DNA of 40,189 nt from an uncultured Bacilli bacterium. Its GTDB lineage: Bacteria > Bacillota_I > Bacilli_A > RF39 > UBA660. The stretch spans positions 1-40,189 of the forward strand of contig CANPVV010000008.1 in the NCBI GenBank assembly GCA_947581835.1. Reading direction: 5' to 3'. Shown here piece after piece: positions 1-8,912 of the stretch. Position 1 is the first letter of the stretch. Each line of letters begins with the position of its first letter. The translations under genes were made by a program, and so were the position numbers. The notes beneath the pieces are model-generated. The model worked only from the letters and a program-made list of their open reading frames with translations. It did no database searches and was not told where the DNA came from.

Positions 1-14
1 TTATCTTATCAATA

Positions 15-66
15 GGACATTTTAACTTGTAAATCTTTTTCAAAAAGCGGACATTTTAACTTATAA
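15..66. repeat. Pair of 18-bp direct repeats, possible insertion-sequence terminus
   Basis: GGACATTTTAACTTGTAA at 15-32 and GGACATTTTAACTTATAA at 49-66 match at 17 of 18 bases, 34 bp apart. Repeated short motifs of this kind are known at the ends of IS21-family elements; assigning them to such an end is inference, since no transposase is visible in the window and the edge lies only 14 bp away. Confidence 0.4.
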
Positions 67-135
67 TTCACAAAATACACAATTATTTTTTATTAATTTA
101 AAAATAGACATGAGAAAATAAATTTGGTGGTATGT

Positions 136-234
136 ATGTTTTATGGTAAAAAATTAAAATCTTTACGAGAAAGAATTGGTATTAGCCAGAGTGCCAGTGG
201 AAAATTAATAAATTTAGATAGTGGTATTTATTAG
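136..234 (+). pseudogene. Truncated XRE-type HTH gene fragment
   Basis: An ATG preceded by TTTGGTGG opens a 32-codon frame beginning MFYGKKLKSLRERIGISQS and ending at TAG (232-234). The N-terminus looks like the first two helices of a Cro/C1-type HTH (the K-x-L-R-x-x-x-G-I-S-Q pattern), then stops where the recognition helix should continue. No compensating frame restores the rest of the domain. It is probably a decayed regulator left beside the repeats at 15-66; a functional 32-residue peptide cannot be excluded. Confidence 0.5.
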
Positions 235-305
235 GAAGAGTTGATAGTCCTAAATATTTAGAGTAACGTTAAATTTTGCAGAATGATTTTTTTGATTATA
301 CTTTT

Positions 306-374
306 TTTAACATATACAAAAAATATGTTAAATTTTTGCAATTTTTTTAACATGTTTTACAATTATGTTAAAAA
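306..374. repeat. Two tandem palindromes sharing a TTAACAT core
   Basis: The first palindrome has arms TTTAACAT-AT (306-315) and AT-ATGTTAAA (323-332) around a 7-base loop. The second has arms TTTTTAACAT (344-353) and ATGTTAAAAA (365-374) around an 11-base loop. The same half-site therefore occurs four times in 69 bp. They could be operator sites for a lost regulator or a double terminator; neither has a clean T-tract. Apart from these, 235-398 holds nothing I recognise. Confidence 0.45.
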
Positions 375-398
375 TTTCTTTAATATCTATAATTTAAA

Positions 399-428
399 AA
401 ATATCCAAAATTAAATATTTGGATATTT
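399..428 (-). terminator. Terminator of the MBL-fold gene
   Basis: Perfect 11-bp arms AAATATCCAAA (399-409) and TTTGGATATTT (418-428) flank an 8-base loop. Read on the minus strand the hairpin starts at the stop codon of the upstream gene and is followed by a T-rich stretch. Confidence 0.65.
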
Positions 429-1305
429 ATGGGGTATTCTTTTCCCAAAGAAGTTGGTTGTCTTCTAAAATTATTTTTAGTTTATTATTGGTATATAAAT
501 AACTTAGATAAGCTTTAAGGGTACTTCCTATAATTAGATATTGGGTTAAATTAAAATGTAAATGATAATAGTTAAATATTTCTTTTAAGATATTTTCATA
601 GTTTTGTTTGGTTGTGCATATTTGAAGAATTGTATTACAAATTTCTTTTATTTTGTTTCTATTTAGATTGATTAAGTCAGTAATATCTTGTAAAGGTTCA
701 GTGTGGGATGGGATAAATAGTTTACCTTTTAGAGTACTTAAATAATCTAGGGTGTTTAGATATTCTTCAACATTATAGATATAAAATAAATGATATTTAT
801 TAATGGTTAGAGAACTAATTAGACTATCACCTAAAAAGTAAATATCATCGGGAGTTTTTATGCCTATCATATCAAGAGAATGACCAGGTAATTTAAAATA
901 TTCTAAACACTTTGGTAAATCTGCTACAGATTTGGTTACTGTTGATTTTTCTGCCATAAAGATTTTATTTTGAAATTCTTTAAAGGGATAAGCACCATAA
1001 AATTGACTAGGTGATAAGATAGGATTATTGATAATAGCCCCTTCTAAATTATTGGCATAAATATCAGTTTTGTTTCTATCTTGAATAATTTTATTCCCAC
1101 CAATATGGTCAGCATGAGAGTGAGTATTAATTATGCCTTTAATGGTCCAATTTTGGTTTGATATCGCTTTAAGAATTTTTTTACCAGCATCAGAATCATT
1201 GCCAGTATCAATTAAATAAACTTCACTTTCATTTATTTTATAAATACCAATATTGGTATTATTTTTTAAGTAATAAGTATTAGTTCCTATTTGGATTAAT
1301 TCCAT
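427..1305 (-). CDS. MBL-fold metallo-hydrolase
   Basis: This is a predicted cytoplasmic metal-dependent hydrolase of the metallo-beta-lactamase fold, 292 aa. The diagnostic motif THSHADHIGG lies at 61-70, giving metal ligands H62, H64, D66 and H67; further ligand candidates are H142 (LPGHS), D160 (FLGDS) and H201 (PSHTE), so the di-metal site looks complete. The order and spacing fit small glyoxalase-II/TTHA1623-like hydrolases, but the substrate cannot be read from sequence. The start ATG follows AAAGGAAA at a normal distance. It sits 18 bp downstream of the small gene at 1324-1632, probably in one transcript, and ends in a hairpin overlapping its stop. The C-terminal third (about 205-292) is less typical and may form a lid or dimerisation helix bundle. 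Confidence 0.85.
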   Translation of the reverse strand: MELIQIGTNTYYLKNNTNIGIYKINESEVYLIDTGNDSDAGKKILKAISNQNWTIKGIINTHSHADHIGGNKIIQDRNKTDIYANNLEGAIINNPILSPSQFYGAYPFKEFQNKIFMAEKSTVTKSVADLPKCLEYFKLPGHSLDMIGIKTPDDIYFLGDSLISSLTINKYHLFYIYNVEEYLNTLDYLSTLKGKLFIPSHTEPLQDITDLINLNRNKIKEICNTILQICTTKQNYENILKEIFNYYHLHFNLTQYLIIGSTLKAYLSYLYTNNKLKIILEDNQLLWEKNTP

Positions 1306-1323
1306 ATTTAGTTTCCTTTCTTT

Positions 1324-1632
1324 TTATAAAAAAACTCTTAGATAAGAGTTATTCTTCATTTTTTGATACTCATAATTATTTAATTTAACATTTTTTTCAA
1401 TGTAAGTAACAAAATATTCATAAGTAAAATTAAAATCTTTTTCAACTTGAGCAATTTTTTCGTTTATTTCAGTTTGATACTTTTGGTAAAACTCATCATT
1501 ATCAAGATTAAGAATTTCAAAGTGGTCTTTTTCGTTTAAAAGCAACATAGCTAATAACTTCCATGGTTTTTCTCTTAAACCAGTTTCGTGATATTCTGTT
1601 AATTTTAAATTATATAAATCTATTAAATTCAT
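1324..1632 (-). CDS. Small hypothetical protein
   Basis: This 102-aa protein has no family I recognise. It is soluble, rich in Asn, Glu, Lys and Tyr, has no Cys and no membrane segment, and is predicted to be largely helical (for example NEKIAQVEKDF around 57-67). A strong site, GGGGAG, lies 9 bp before the ATG, which supports translation. It precedes the MBL-fold hydrolase on the same strand with an 18-bp gap, so the two may be co-expressed. Its last codons form a hairpin with a T-tract, so a terminator is built into the 3' end and could limit readthrough to the hydrolase. Confidence 0.65.
   Translation of the reverse strand: MNLIDLYNLKLTEYHETGLREKPWKLLAMLLLNEKDHFEILNLDNDEFYQKYQTEINEKIAQVEKDFNFTYEYFVTYIEKNVKLNNYEYQKMKNNSYLRVFL
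1326..1350 (-). terminator. Terminator-like hairpin inside the 3' end of the 102-aa gene
   Basis: On the minus strand AACTCTTA (from 1350) pairs with TAAGAGTT (to 1333) and is followed by a run of T that contains the final codons and stop. It could act as an attenuator between this gene and the hydrolase. Confidence 0.5.
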
Positions 1633-1678
1633 AGCAAAACTCCCCTTTTTTAACTAAAAATATATTATAAACAAATTA

Positions 1679-1755
1679 TGGCGTCCCCGATTGGAATCGA
1701 ACCAACGACCTACCCCTTAGGAGGGGGCCGCTCTATCCTGCTGAGCTACGGGGAC
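1679..1755 (-). tRNA. tRNA-Arg(CCT)
   Basis: On the minus strand the cloverleaf is complete: acceptor GTCCCCG/CGGGGAC, D arm GCTCAGCAGGATAGAGC, anticodon stem GCCCC/GGGGT with loop CTCCTAA (anticodon CCT at 1719-1721, reading AGG), T arm with GGTTCGATTCC, discriminator G and an encoded CCA (1679-1681). It lies between valS and the 102-aa gene, on their strand. Confidence 0.95.
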
Positions 1756-1759
1756 ATAT

Positions 1760-1794
1760 AAGTAAAATAATTATATAACTATTTTACTTTTTTT
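1760..1794. other. Hairpin between valS and tRNA-Arg
   Basis: Perfect 10-bp arms AAGTAAAATA (1760-1769) and TATTTTACTT (1780-1789) surround a 10-base loop. The T-tract follows on the plus strand (1787-1794), while the flanking genes are on the minus strand. It could therefore stop antisense transcription, act as an mRNA 3' end for valS, or be a processing site upstream of the tRNA. Confidence 0.5.
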
Positions 1795-1807
1795 ACAAAC
1801 TATCTTG

Positions 1808-4330
1808 TTAATTTTCTTGTAATTTTTGTAATTTTTCTTTTTCTAAAGCAAGTTTGGATTTTTCTTGTTCAACTAAGGCAGCTGGAGCTTTAGAAGTAAA
1901 ATTAGCATTGGCAAGTAGATTTTCTCTTTTCATAATAGAGGCTTTAAGAGCATCTATTTCTTTTTCTTGAGCTTCCCTACTTTCTTTGGTTACTTCTTTT
2001 TCATAGTATATAGTAATATCATATTTAGCATAGTTTATATTGTAACTAGTAATATTTAAAGTTTCTTCAGTAATATTGGTTATTTTTAAGAGTTTTTTTA
2101 GTAATTCATAATTAGAAGAATTGTTAAATTTAACTTGAATAGATTTATCTAAGTGATTTTCTTGATAGGTTTTACGATAAATACGGATAAATTCAATCAT
2201 ATCAGCTATATCTTTTTCTTCTTCTTTAAATATTTCTTTTTTATTATAGATAGGATAAGAACTAATCATAATATTAGTGTCTATATAAGGTATTTTACTA
2301 TATATTTCATCAGTTACATAAGGCATGAAAGGATGTAACATTTTTAGAATACCTATTAAGACTGTTCTTAAAACATTTTTAGTGGTGTTGTCATTTAAAC
2401 TAAATTTAGCAAATTCAATATAATTATCACAAAAATCATTATAGATAAAGTTATAGATTTCATTGCCAGCATTATTAAGTTCAAATTTATCCATATACTT
2501 AGTTACATTTTTTATAGTTTCATTAAATCTAGTAAGTAACCATTTATCGATATCTTTTAATTCTAATTTAGGAGTTAGTTTTATATCCTCTATATTCATT
2601 AATACAAAACGAGAAGCATTCCAGAGTTTATTGATAAAATTCCAAGTAGAGGCAAGATTTTCTTCATCAAATTTTAAATCCATACCATTAGATACAGCAG
2701 TAGTTAAATAAAATCTTAGGGCATCAGCACCATATTTATCACACATTTCAATTGGGTCGATACCATTACCGAGACTTTTAGACATTTTACGACCTAATTT
2801 ATCACGAATTAAACCATGAATTAGACAATATTTAAAGGGTCTTTCACCTAAAAATTCTAAACCTTGAAAAGTCATACGATTAACCCAGAAAGGAATAATA
2901 TCATAACCAGTTACTAAACAATTATTAGGATAATAAGTTTTTAAGTCTTCTGTAAGATTAGGCCAACCTAAAGTAGAAAATGGCCATAAAGCACTTGAAA
3001 ACCAAGTATCTAAAACGTCAGGGTCTTGAATCCAGCCTTCTTCTTTTGGAGCTTCTAAGCCAACATAGACTTGATTATCTTTATACCAAGCAGGAATTCT
3101 ATGTCCCCACCAAAGTTGACGAGAAATACACCAATCATAGGTTATTTCCATCCAGTGGTTCATGATTTTTTCAAATCTTTTAGGAACAAAATTTACTTTT
3201 TTATCCTTTTGTTTTTGATTTTCTAAGACATGGTCCGCGAGAGGACGCATTTTAACAAACCATTGTTTAGATAAAATTGGTTCAATTAAGACACCACTTC
3301 GTTCACTAAAAGGAGCATTATGAGTTATTTGTTCTACCTCTAAAAGTAAGCCTTGTGCTTTTAGATCTGTAAGTAATTTTTCACGAGCAATAAAGCGGTC
3401 TAAGCCTTCATAACCAAGGGCAGTATCAGACATAGTACCATCTAAGTTAATACATTTGATAGCTTTTAAGTTATGACGTTTTCCTACTTCATAATCATTA
3501 GGATCATGATAGGGAGTTATTTTAACACAGCCGGTTCCTTTTTCCATGTCGGCGTGGTCGTCTAATATGATAGGAATTGGTTTATTTAGAATTGGTAATA
3601 TGACATTTTTACCATGATATTTTTTATATCTTTCATCATTAGGATTAACTGCAACGGCGGTATCACCAAAAAGAGTTTCAGGACGAGTGGTGGCAACGTC
3701 TAGGTATTCTTCACTATCTTCTATTTGATATTTTAAATGATAAAATGCGCCAGGTATGTCTTTATATATAACTTCTTCATTAGATAAAGCAGTCATAGCA
3801 ACGGGATCCCAATTGATTATTCTTTCTCCTTGATAGATTAAGCCTTTATTATATAAATCGACAAATACTTTTCTTACAGCTTGAGATAAGCCTTCATCAA
3901 GAGTAAATCTTTCTTTAGAATAAGCAAGAGATAAACCTAATTTAGCCCATTGTTCATGGATATTTTGTGCATACTCTTCTTTCCAATCCCAAGCATATTT
4001 AAGCCAAGCATCTCTTGTTAAACTACGAGGATTAATCCCCTTTTCTTTTAGTCTTGCATCAACTTTAGCTTGAGTGGCAATTCCCGCATGGTCCATACCT
4101 GGTAGCCAAAGAGTTTTAAAGCCTTGCATTCTTTTATAACGGATAATTGTATCTTGAATACTAGTATCCCAAGCGTGTCCTATATGGAGTTTTCCAGTAA
4201 CATTAGGGGGTGGTATAACAATACAAAATGGTTCTTTAGCTTCCTTATTAGGTTCAAAATAATTGTTTTTTAACCAATTTTCATATTTTCCTTGTTCAAC
4301 CATTAAATGGTCATATTTTTTATCTAACAT
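1808..4330 (-). CDS. valS: Valyl-tRNA synthetase
   Basis: A class I aminoacyl-tRNA synthetase that charges tRNA-Val in the cytoplasm. The HIGH signature (PPNVTGKLHIGH) lies near residue 50 and KMSKS (GRKMSKSLGNGIDP) near 517; between them is the CP1 editing domain, and the C-terminus ends in a Lys/Glu-rich coiled coil (about 790-840) typical of ValRS. About 840 aa is slightly short of the usual 870-900. Two ATGs are possible: 4336 lies only 3 bases from AAAGG, so I prefer 4330 (8 bases). A T-box leader at 4394-4585 indicates control by uncharged tRNA-Val. tRNA-Arg(CCT) lies downstream on the same strand. Confidence 0.97.
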   Translation of the reverse strand: MLDKKYDHLMVEQGKYENWLKNNYFEPNKEAKEPFCIVIPPPNVTGKLHIGHAWDTSIQDTIIRYKRMQGFKTLWLPGMDHAGIATQAKVDARLKEKGINPRSLTRDAWLKYAWDWKEEYAQNIHEQWAKLGLSLAYSKERFTLDEGLSQAVRKVFVDLYNKGLIYQGERIINWDPVAMTALSNEEVIYKDIPGAFYHLKYQIEDSEEYLDVATTRPETLFGDTAVAVNPNDERYKKYHGKNVILPILNKPIPIILDDHADMEKGTGCVKITPYHDPNDYEVGKRHNLKAIKCINLDGTMSDTALGYEGLDRFIAREKLLTDLKAQGLLLEVEQITHNAPFSERSGVLIEPILSKQWFVKMRPLADHVLENQKQKDKKVNFVPKRFEKIMNHWMEITYDWCISRQLWWGHRIPAWYKDNQVYVGLEAPKEEGWIQDPDVLDTWFSSALWPFSTLGWPNLTEDLKTYYPNNCLVTGYDIIPFWVNRMTFQGLEFLGERPFKYCLIHGLIRDKLGRKMSKSLGNGIDPIEMCDKYGADALRFYLTTAVSNGMDLKFDEENLASTWNFINKLWNASRFVLMNIEDIKLTPKLELKDIDKWLLTRFNETIKNVTKYMDKFELNNAGNEIYNFIYNDFCDNYIEFAKFSLNDNTTKNVLRTVLIGILKMLHPFMPYVTDEIYSKIPYIDTNIMISSYPIYNKKEIFKEEEKDIADMIEFIRIYRKTYQENHLDKSIQVKFNNSSNYELLKKLLKITNITEETLNITSYNINYAKYDITIYYEKEVTKESREAQEKEIDALKASIMKRENLLANANFTSKAPAALVEQEKSKLALEKEKLQKLQEN

Positions 4331-4393
4331 ATTCATTTTCCTTTCATATAATTTTTTTATTAAAACTTAAGGGTTTAGAAGTTTTTTAGCAAA

Positions 4394-4585
4394 TAAAAAA
4401 GGTAATACCAAAGGGCGAAATTTCGCGGTACCACCTTTTATTATACTTAATATTTTAACGCATCTCTGCGAGCTTTTAAGCCAACTCCCAAGCAACCTTC
4501 AATAATTATTCTTACTTAATTTACACCAGTATTAAGCTCTCTTTAAAGAAATCATTATTTACTCCTCTTGTTCTTCGTTTTGATA
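4394..4585 (-). promoter_or_regulatory. T-box riboswitch leader of valS
   Basis: On the minus strand the leader contains AGAGAGC, a small arm with a GGTG distal-loop motif, the T-box core AAGGTGGTACCGCG (4424-4437) and a terminator in which AAAGGTGGTACC pairs, with wobbles, with GGTATTACCTTT before T6 (4394-4438). T-boxes sense uncharged tRNA and switch to an antiterminator. Stem I is unusually short and I could not place the Val specifier codon with certainty; a GUA next to the distal arm is possible. Confidence 0.9.
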
Positions 4586-4590
4586 GATTT

Positions 4591-4619
4591 ATTGTAGCAA
4601 AGTTTTTAAATTTTAGCAA
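4591..4619 (-). promoter_or_regulatory. Promoter of the valS leader
   Basis: TTGCTA (4614-4619), a 17-base spacer and TACAAT (4591-4596) on the minus strand, ending 4 bases short of the upstream stop codon. The thrS T-box promoter uses the same -35 hexamer. Confidence 0.75.
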
Positions 4620-4622
4620 GTA

Positions 4623-6824
4623 CTAATTGCTATCTTCAATAATAATTCCATAATTATCAACGCGATATTTAGTATTAGTACTTTTAATAGTTATAACATA
4701 ACCACCATTGTCTTTTTCCACAGTATAATTATTTTGATAGTTGGCACCAATATCAATTTGGCGAGATAAACTAAAGGTTGGATCATCATATTTAGCTAAA
4801 TCAAGATTATAATTAGAAGTAACTACTGCATAGAAATCACTACCTAGAGTAATATCTAAATAACCAGTGCTATCAAAACTATAACCTTTAAAATCACTTA
4901 CATAGTATCTACCTGAACTATCCATTGTTTTTAGGTGTTCACCATTGTAATCAACAATTTTGCGACCTAATTTATCTGTGATAATTTCACCTTTAGAATC
5001 GATAAGCATATAGTTATCGGCATTACCAGTAGCCATAAAGTATTCTTTTATTTTTTCAATTTTATTATATTCAAAGGGTATAGCACTACTTACTTTATCT
5101 TTACTTATTTTAATAACACCATATTTATTACTTTTATTGCTAGCCATGACATAAGCCTCTTCAGTTTCAATAAAGGTTAGGTTAGGTTCAGTTGTATAAT
5201 TACCAGCATCAACACTGCTATATTTACTTAAAGTTTTTTTATCTTTTAAGTCATATAAAGTTATGGTTGGTTTAGAAGTATCTAAGGTATCTTCAATAAA
5301 GGCATAACGGTCATTAAATATTGGTAATAAACCTAAGTTTTCTGTATTATCGGTTTCAATTTCATTAGTACTAAAGAATGATTCTTGAGCAATAGTACAG
5401 TTTTTAAAGGAATCATCAGCACTATTTAAAATATTTTTATTAGAACAAGTATAAACTCCGATTAGTTCACTTTTAATATCATCTTTGTAAATATAGAGTT
5501 TACCATCAAAATAGTTTAGATTAGATATTTTAGAACTAGCTAGACCTTCATAAATATTGATTGTTTTTTCTTTTGGAGTGTTATGATTTTTGTAAGAAAC
5601 AGTTATAATATTATCATTAATTGAAAGATTAAAGGCTTCTTTTTTCTCTATGAAAATTTTGTTTTTATCATAAACATTTAATGGAGTATAGTCTTTACTA
5701 TTTAAATCAATACCATCTTCTAAATATTTATTGTTTTCAAAATCTTTTAGATATAGAGTTTGATTTTGGATTAAGACAGCATATTTATCAAATAAAGTTA
5801 TATATTCATATTCTTCATTAAATATTTGATTGGCACTATAATCAAAAACATAGTAATTATTTTCATTTTCAACAATAATATGGTCTTTATCATAGTTTTT
5901 AATTGGGTAAGCTAGAGCTTTGCTTTGAACTTCACCAGCTTGATTATAGATATAGTAATTATTTTCATTTTTAATAACTAAGTTACTATCTTTATTTAAC
6001 ATACCAATATATGAGAAACCAAATTCAACTTTTGTTTTATAGGTATCATCTTCAAAAGATATAGTTCCATATTTATCATTGGTATCTTTTAAAATTACAT
6101 AATCAGAATCACTAAATCCTTTTACTAATTTATAGGTGCCTAATTTTTCTTGGTCTTTGATATTGTATAGAATTAGAGAAGGTTCTTCTTCACTTGAGGA
6201 ATCATTTATAAAAACATAGTTATCTAAATAGATTTTACTGCGTTTAGGAATAACGGTATTATTTTCATAAACATTTTTAGAGATATCAAAGTTATCTTCA
6301 TCAGAATAACTGGCAACATAGCATAGTTTTTCTTCTTTATTGGTACATTCATAGGTTCCAAGTTCATTTTCATTGACATCTAAGAAAGTTAAAGTACCAT
6401 CTTGGTAGCGATAGTTTTCGGCTTCAACAATTACTGTTGGTTTATTAGGTTTTTTAGTATCTTCAGAATGATGAGGTTTTATAAATAGAAAATAGATAAC
6501 TAGGCCAATTATAATTAAAGCAAGTATAATAGATGCTATTACAATTATTTTTTTCTTAGGTGAGGAAGAAGATTTTTTTTCTTCTTTTAAGGCTTTTTTC
6601 TTTTCTTTTTTGGTTTTAGGAATTTCAGGGATTTCAAAATCATCAGTAGTTTCTTTAGCACCCTTTACAGCATCTGATGCGTTGGGACTAACTAGGCCAA
6701 AAGTTAAATCATCAGTTAATTTATCTTTATTTATCCCCTCTTCTTCTATATTATCAATGGGAGTTGGGACGCTTTCTTTAATATCAAATAAATCTTGAGT
6801 CTTTTCTAAATCGTCATACTTCAC
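4623..6824 (-). CDS. Large single-pass membrane protein with Tyr/Asn/Asp-rich extracellular domain
   Basis: I do not recognise a named family. With the GTG start at 6824 the protein is 733 aa. A charged cytoplasmic region of about 92 residues ends in a Lys-rich stretch (KKEKKKALKEEKK), followed by one transmembrane helix near 93-116 and then about 615 extracellular residues of short beta-rich repeats (patterns like 'YxVFD', 'NNYYIYNQ', 'KYGTISF', 'KYGVIKI'). These resemble WG/KWG-type beta-propeller repeats, which is inference. Two Cys pairs (ECTNKEEKLC, and a second in the middle) suggest disulphides. The longer frame to 6860 would run through the -10 region, and GTG has AAAGGAG 8 bases upstream, so GTG is the better start. 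It is transcribed alone, before the valS leader. Confidence 0.75.
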   Translation of the reverse strand: MKYDDLEKTQDLFDIKESVPTPIDNIEEEGINKDKLTDDLTFGLVSPNASDAVKGAKETTDDFEIPEIPKTKKEKKKALKEEKKSSSSPKKKIIVIASIILALIIIGLVIYFLFIKPHHSEDTKKPNKPTVIVEAENYRYQDGTLTFLDVNENELGTYECTNKEEKLCYVASYSDEDNFDISKNVYENNTVIPKRSKIYLDNYVFINDSSSEEEPSLILYNIKDQEKLGTYKLVKGFSDSDYVILKDTNDKYGTISFEDDTYKTKVEFGFSYIGMLNKDSNLVIKNENNYYIYNQAGEVQSKALAYPIKNYDKDHIIVENENNYYVFDYSANQIFNEEYEYITLFDKYAVLIQNQTLYLKDFENNKYLEDGIDLNSKDYTPLNVYDKNKIFIEKKEAFNLSINDNIITVSYKNHNTPKEKTINIYEGLASSKISNLNYFDGKLYIYKDDIKSELIGVYTCSNKNILNSADDSFKNCTIAQESFFSTNEIETDNTENLGLLPIFNDRYAFIEDTLDTSKPTITLYDLKDKKTLSKYSSVDAGNYTTEPNLTFIETEEAYVMASNKSNKYGVIKISKDKVSSAIPFEYNKIEKIKEYFMATGNADNYMLIDSKGEIITDKLGRKIVDYNGEHLKTMDSSGRYYVSDFKGYSFDSTGYLDITLGSDFYAVVTSNYNLDLAKYDDPTFSLSRQIDIGANYQNNYTVEKDNGGYVITIKSTNTKYRVDNYGIIIEDSN

Positions 6825-6892
6825 ATGAAACACTCCTTTATAATAATTATAGTATAACACAAAAGAAAATAATAATCTATATTTTTGATAAT

Positions 6893-6917
6893 AAAAAAAG
6901 TTAGACTTTACTCTAAC
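6893..6917 (-). terminator. Terminator of yceD-rpmF
   Basis: GTTAGA (6900-6905) pairs with TCTAAC (6912-6917) around a 6-base loop, followed on the minus strand by T7. The stem overlaps the rpmF stop codon. Confidence 0.8.
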
Positions 6918-7102
6918 TATTCTTCTTCATTAACTTTGATTACTTCATTATTTTTGTAGTAACCACATTTAGTACACGCACGATGTGGTCTTAGGGTTTC
7001 TCCACATTTTGGACACTTAGTTAAAGCTCCTACCTCTTTTTTTAAGTGAGTTCGACGCATTCTTTTTTTGGTTTTACTTGTTCTTCTAAATGGAACTGCC
7101 AT
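6917..7102 (-). CDS. rpmF: 50S ribosomal protein bL32
   Basis: A 61-aa ribosomal protein of the large subunit. The N-terminus [19 protein letters not shown] is the classic bL32 start, and C30, C33, C43 and C46 (CPKC and CTKC) form the zinc ribbon of the zinc-binding form. It lies 4 bp downstream of the yceD-like gene on the same strand, a conserved pairing in bacteria, and ends in a strong terminator. The C-terminal tail is acidic (NEEE). Confidence 0.97.
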   Translation of the reverse strand: MAVPFRRTSKTKKRMRRTHLKKEVGALTKCPKCGETLRPHRACTKCGYYKNNEVIKVNEEE

Positions 7103-7106
7103 ATTA

Positions 7107-7592
7107 TCACTCCTCCCTATTTTCCAAAAGTTTAGCTAATTTAGCCATTCTTGGGTCGATTGTATCTTTTTTATTTGGGGTGCCAAGATGCCAACCTTCG
7201 CCAAAAGCTTCGGCATTTTCAACATTGGTATGGCGCATGGGCACTTCTAAAACAATATTTTCCCACAAAATACCGATAATATCAAGTGTATTTTGTTCTT
7301 TTTCGTAATAATCTTGTAAAAATGGACTATTTAAGGCATATTCTTCTTCAATTGTTAGGTCTAAAGGATAAGAATAATCTGATAGAGAAACACTATCAAT
7401 TAGAAGCATAGTACCAGTTAAATGAAGATTAAATTCTAAATTATCTGTCCGGTTAAAGTTAATAGTACCGGTTACATGAATATTATTTAAAGCTTTTATT
7501 TCTTTATTAGGAAATTTAGTTAAATCTATGTTAATATCAGTATCTATATTTAGAAAGTCTTGGGTATTTAGTTTAGTTAAATCAATAGGCAT
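7107..7592 (-). CDS. yceD: YceD-family protein (DUF177), 23S rRNA accumulation factor
   Basis: The 161-aa protein is a DUF177/YceD member, recognised from its pairing with rpmF and from the C-terminal signature ([23 protein letters not shown]) with the typical D-P-R-x-x-x-L ending. In other bacteria the family supports 23S rRNA accumulation, and plant homologues act with the ribosome; that role here is by family. The frame opens with a TTG at 7604, but ATG at 7592 is preceded by GGTGAT with 4 bases between, so I use the ATG. The region before it carries a 17-bp-spaced promoter. Divergent to tmcAL. Confidence 0.85.
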   Translation of the reverse strand: MPIDLTKLNTQDFLNIDTDINIDLTKFPNKEIKALNNIHVTGTINFNRTDNLEFNLHLTGTMLLIDSVSLSDYSYPLDLTIEEEYALNSPFLQDYYEKEQNTLDIIGILWENIVLEVPMRHTNVENAEAFGEGWHLGTPNKKDTIDPRMAKLAKLLENREE

Positions 7593-7608
7593 TTTTATCA
7601 CCAATTAA

Positions 7609-7637
7609 ATTATATTATAAATTAGTTTTTTTAACAA
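7609..7637 (-). promoter_or_regulatory. Promoter of yceD-rpmF
   Basis: TTGTTA (7632-7637), 17-base spacer, TATAAT (7609-7614). The transcription start would fall within about 10 bases of the ribosome-binding site, so the leader is very short. Confidence 0.65.
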
Positions 7638-7741
7638 GTAGTTATATGAGAGAGATTAAATATTTAATTTGTAAAATTTTGATTAATTAGAGGAAATTGT
7701 TTTAAATATAAATTTTTTTTGATATACTTATTTTGGTGATT

Positions 7742-8857
7742 ATGGTGGAAGCAGTAGGTATTATTTGTGAATATAATCCTTTACATAAGGGACATATATA
7801 TCATATAGAAGAGACTAAAAAGAAGTTTCCTGGTAGAACTTTAATATTAGTTTTAAATGGTTATTTTTTGGAACGAGGAGAAGTTAGTTTACTTTCAAAA
7901 GAAAATAAAACTTTGGCAGCTTTAATTTATGGGGTTGATTTAGTAGTAGAGTTACCCTTTATATTTGGAGGACAAAGTGCTGATATTTTTGCAGAAGCAG
8001 CTTTGAAAATTTTAAATATTTTAGGGTGTAAAGATATTGTTTTTGGAAGTGAATGCGATGATATTGAAATTTTAAAAAAGGTAAGTTTAATTCAAAATAC
8101 TAGTGAATATAATAAAAAAGTAAAAGAATTATTAGATACAGGACTTAATTATCCCACTGCTTTAGCTAAAGCTTTAGATATTAAAGAGAATATTTTTAAT
8201 CCAAATGATTTATTAGGGATTTCTTATTTAAAAGCAATTAATAAAAATAATTATCAAATTGATGCCCATACAATAAAAAGAACTAGTAATTATCATAATT
8301 TAGAAGAAAATAAAGAGATTATAAGTGCGAGTAATATTAGAAATAGAATTAAAAATAAAGAAGATATTTCATTATATGTACCAAGAAAAGTAATTAAATT
8401 AATTGAGAATTTAGATTTAGATATGCTTTTTCCTTATTTAAAGTATAAGATATTAATAGATAATGATTTAAGTAGATATTTAACGGTAGATGAAGGAATA
8501 GATAATAGATTAAAAGAAAAAATTAAAGATGCAAATAATATCGAGGAATTAATAAAGTTAGTTAAGAGTAAAAGATATACTTATAATAAAATTCAAAGAA
8601 TGCTTATACATATATTACTTGAAGTTCCTAAAGATATTAATAAGATTGCAGATATTGAATATATTAAGATTTTAGGATTTAATAAGAAAGGAAGAAGTTA
8701 TTTAAAAAGTTTGAAAGATTTAGAGGTAGGATTGGTACCTATTCCTAATTCTAATACTTATAAATATGAAATTAAAGCAGCTTTATTATATAGTTTGATT
8801 AGTAAAAATAATATTATGAAATTTGAAAAGAGTAATAAACCGATATTTTTAGAATAA
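7742..8857 (+). CDS. tmcAL: tRNA(Met) cytidine acetate ligase
   Basis: The TmcAL (YlbM) family activates acetate with ATP and installs N4-acetylcytidine at position 34 of elongator tRNA-Met. The N-terminus V-G-I-I-C-E-Y-N-P-L-H-K-G-H is the nucleotidyltransferase HxGH core (family form EYNPFHNGH), followed by LVLNGYFLERGE and the conserved ELPF and S-E segments (FGSECDD). Length (about 371 aa) is somewhat short of the usual 390-420. Homologues begin one residue later, so GTG at 7745 is an equally good start, with GGTGAT (7735-7740) at the short spacing seen in other genes here. A -10-like TATACT lies at 7723-7728. It is divergent from yceD and followed by the ATPase cassette, which has its own promoter. 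Confidence 0.93.
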   Translation: MVEAVGIICEYNPLHKGHIYHIEETKKKFPGRTLILVLNGYFLERGEVSLLSKENKTLAALIYGVDLVVELPFIFGGQSADIFAEAALKILNILGCKDIVFGSECDDIEILKKVSLIQNTSEYNKKVKELLDTGLNYPTALAKALDIKENIFNPNDLLGISYLKAINKNNYQIDAHTIKRTSNYHNLEENKEIISASNIRNRIKNKEDISLYVPRKVIKLIENLDLDMLFPYLKYKILIDNDLSRYLTVDEGIDNRLKEKIKDANNIEELIKLVKSKRYTYNKIQRMLIHILLEVPKDINKIADIEYIKILGFNKKGRSYLKSLKDLEVGLVPIPNSNTYKYEIKAALLYSLISKNNIMKFEKSNKPIFLE

Positions 8858-8912
8858 AGTTTATTATTTTTTTTGAATATATTTTAATATATCGGAAATA
8901 ATAAGTGTGTAT

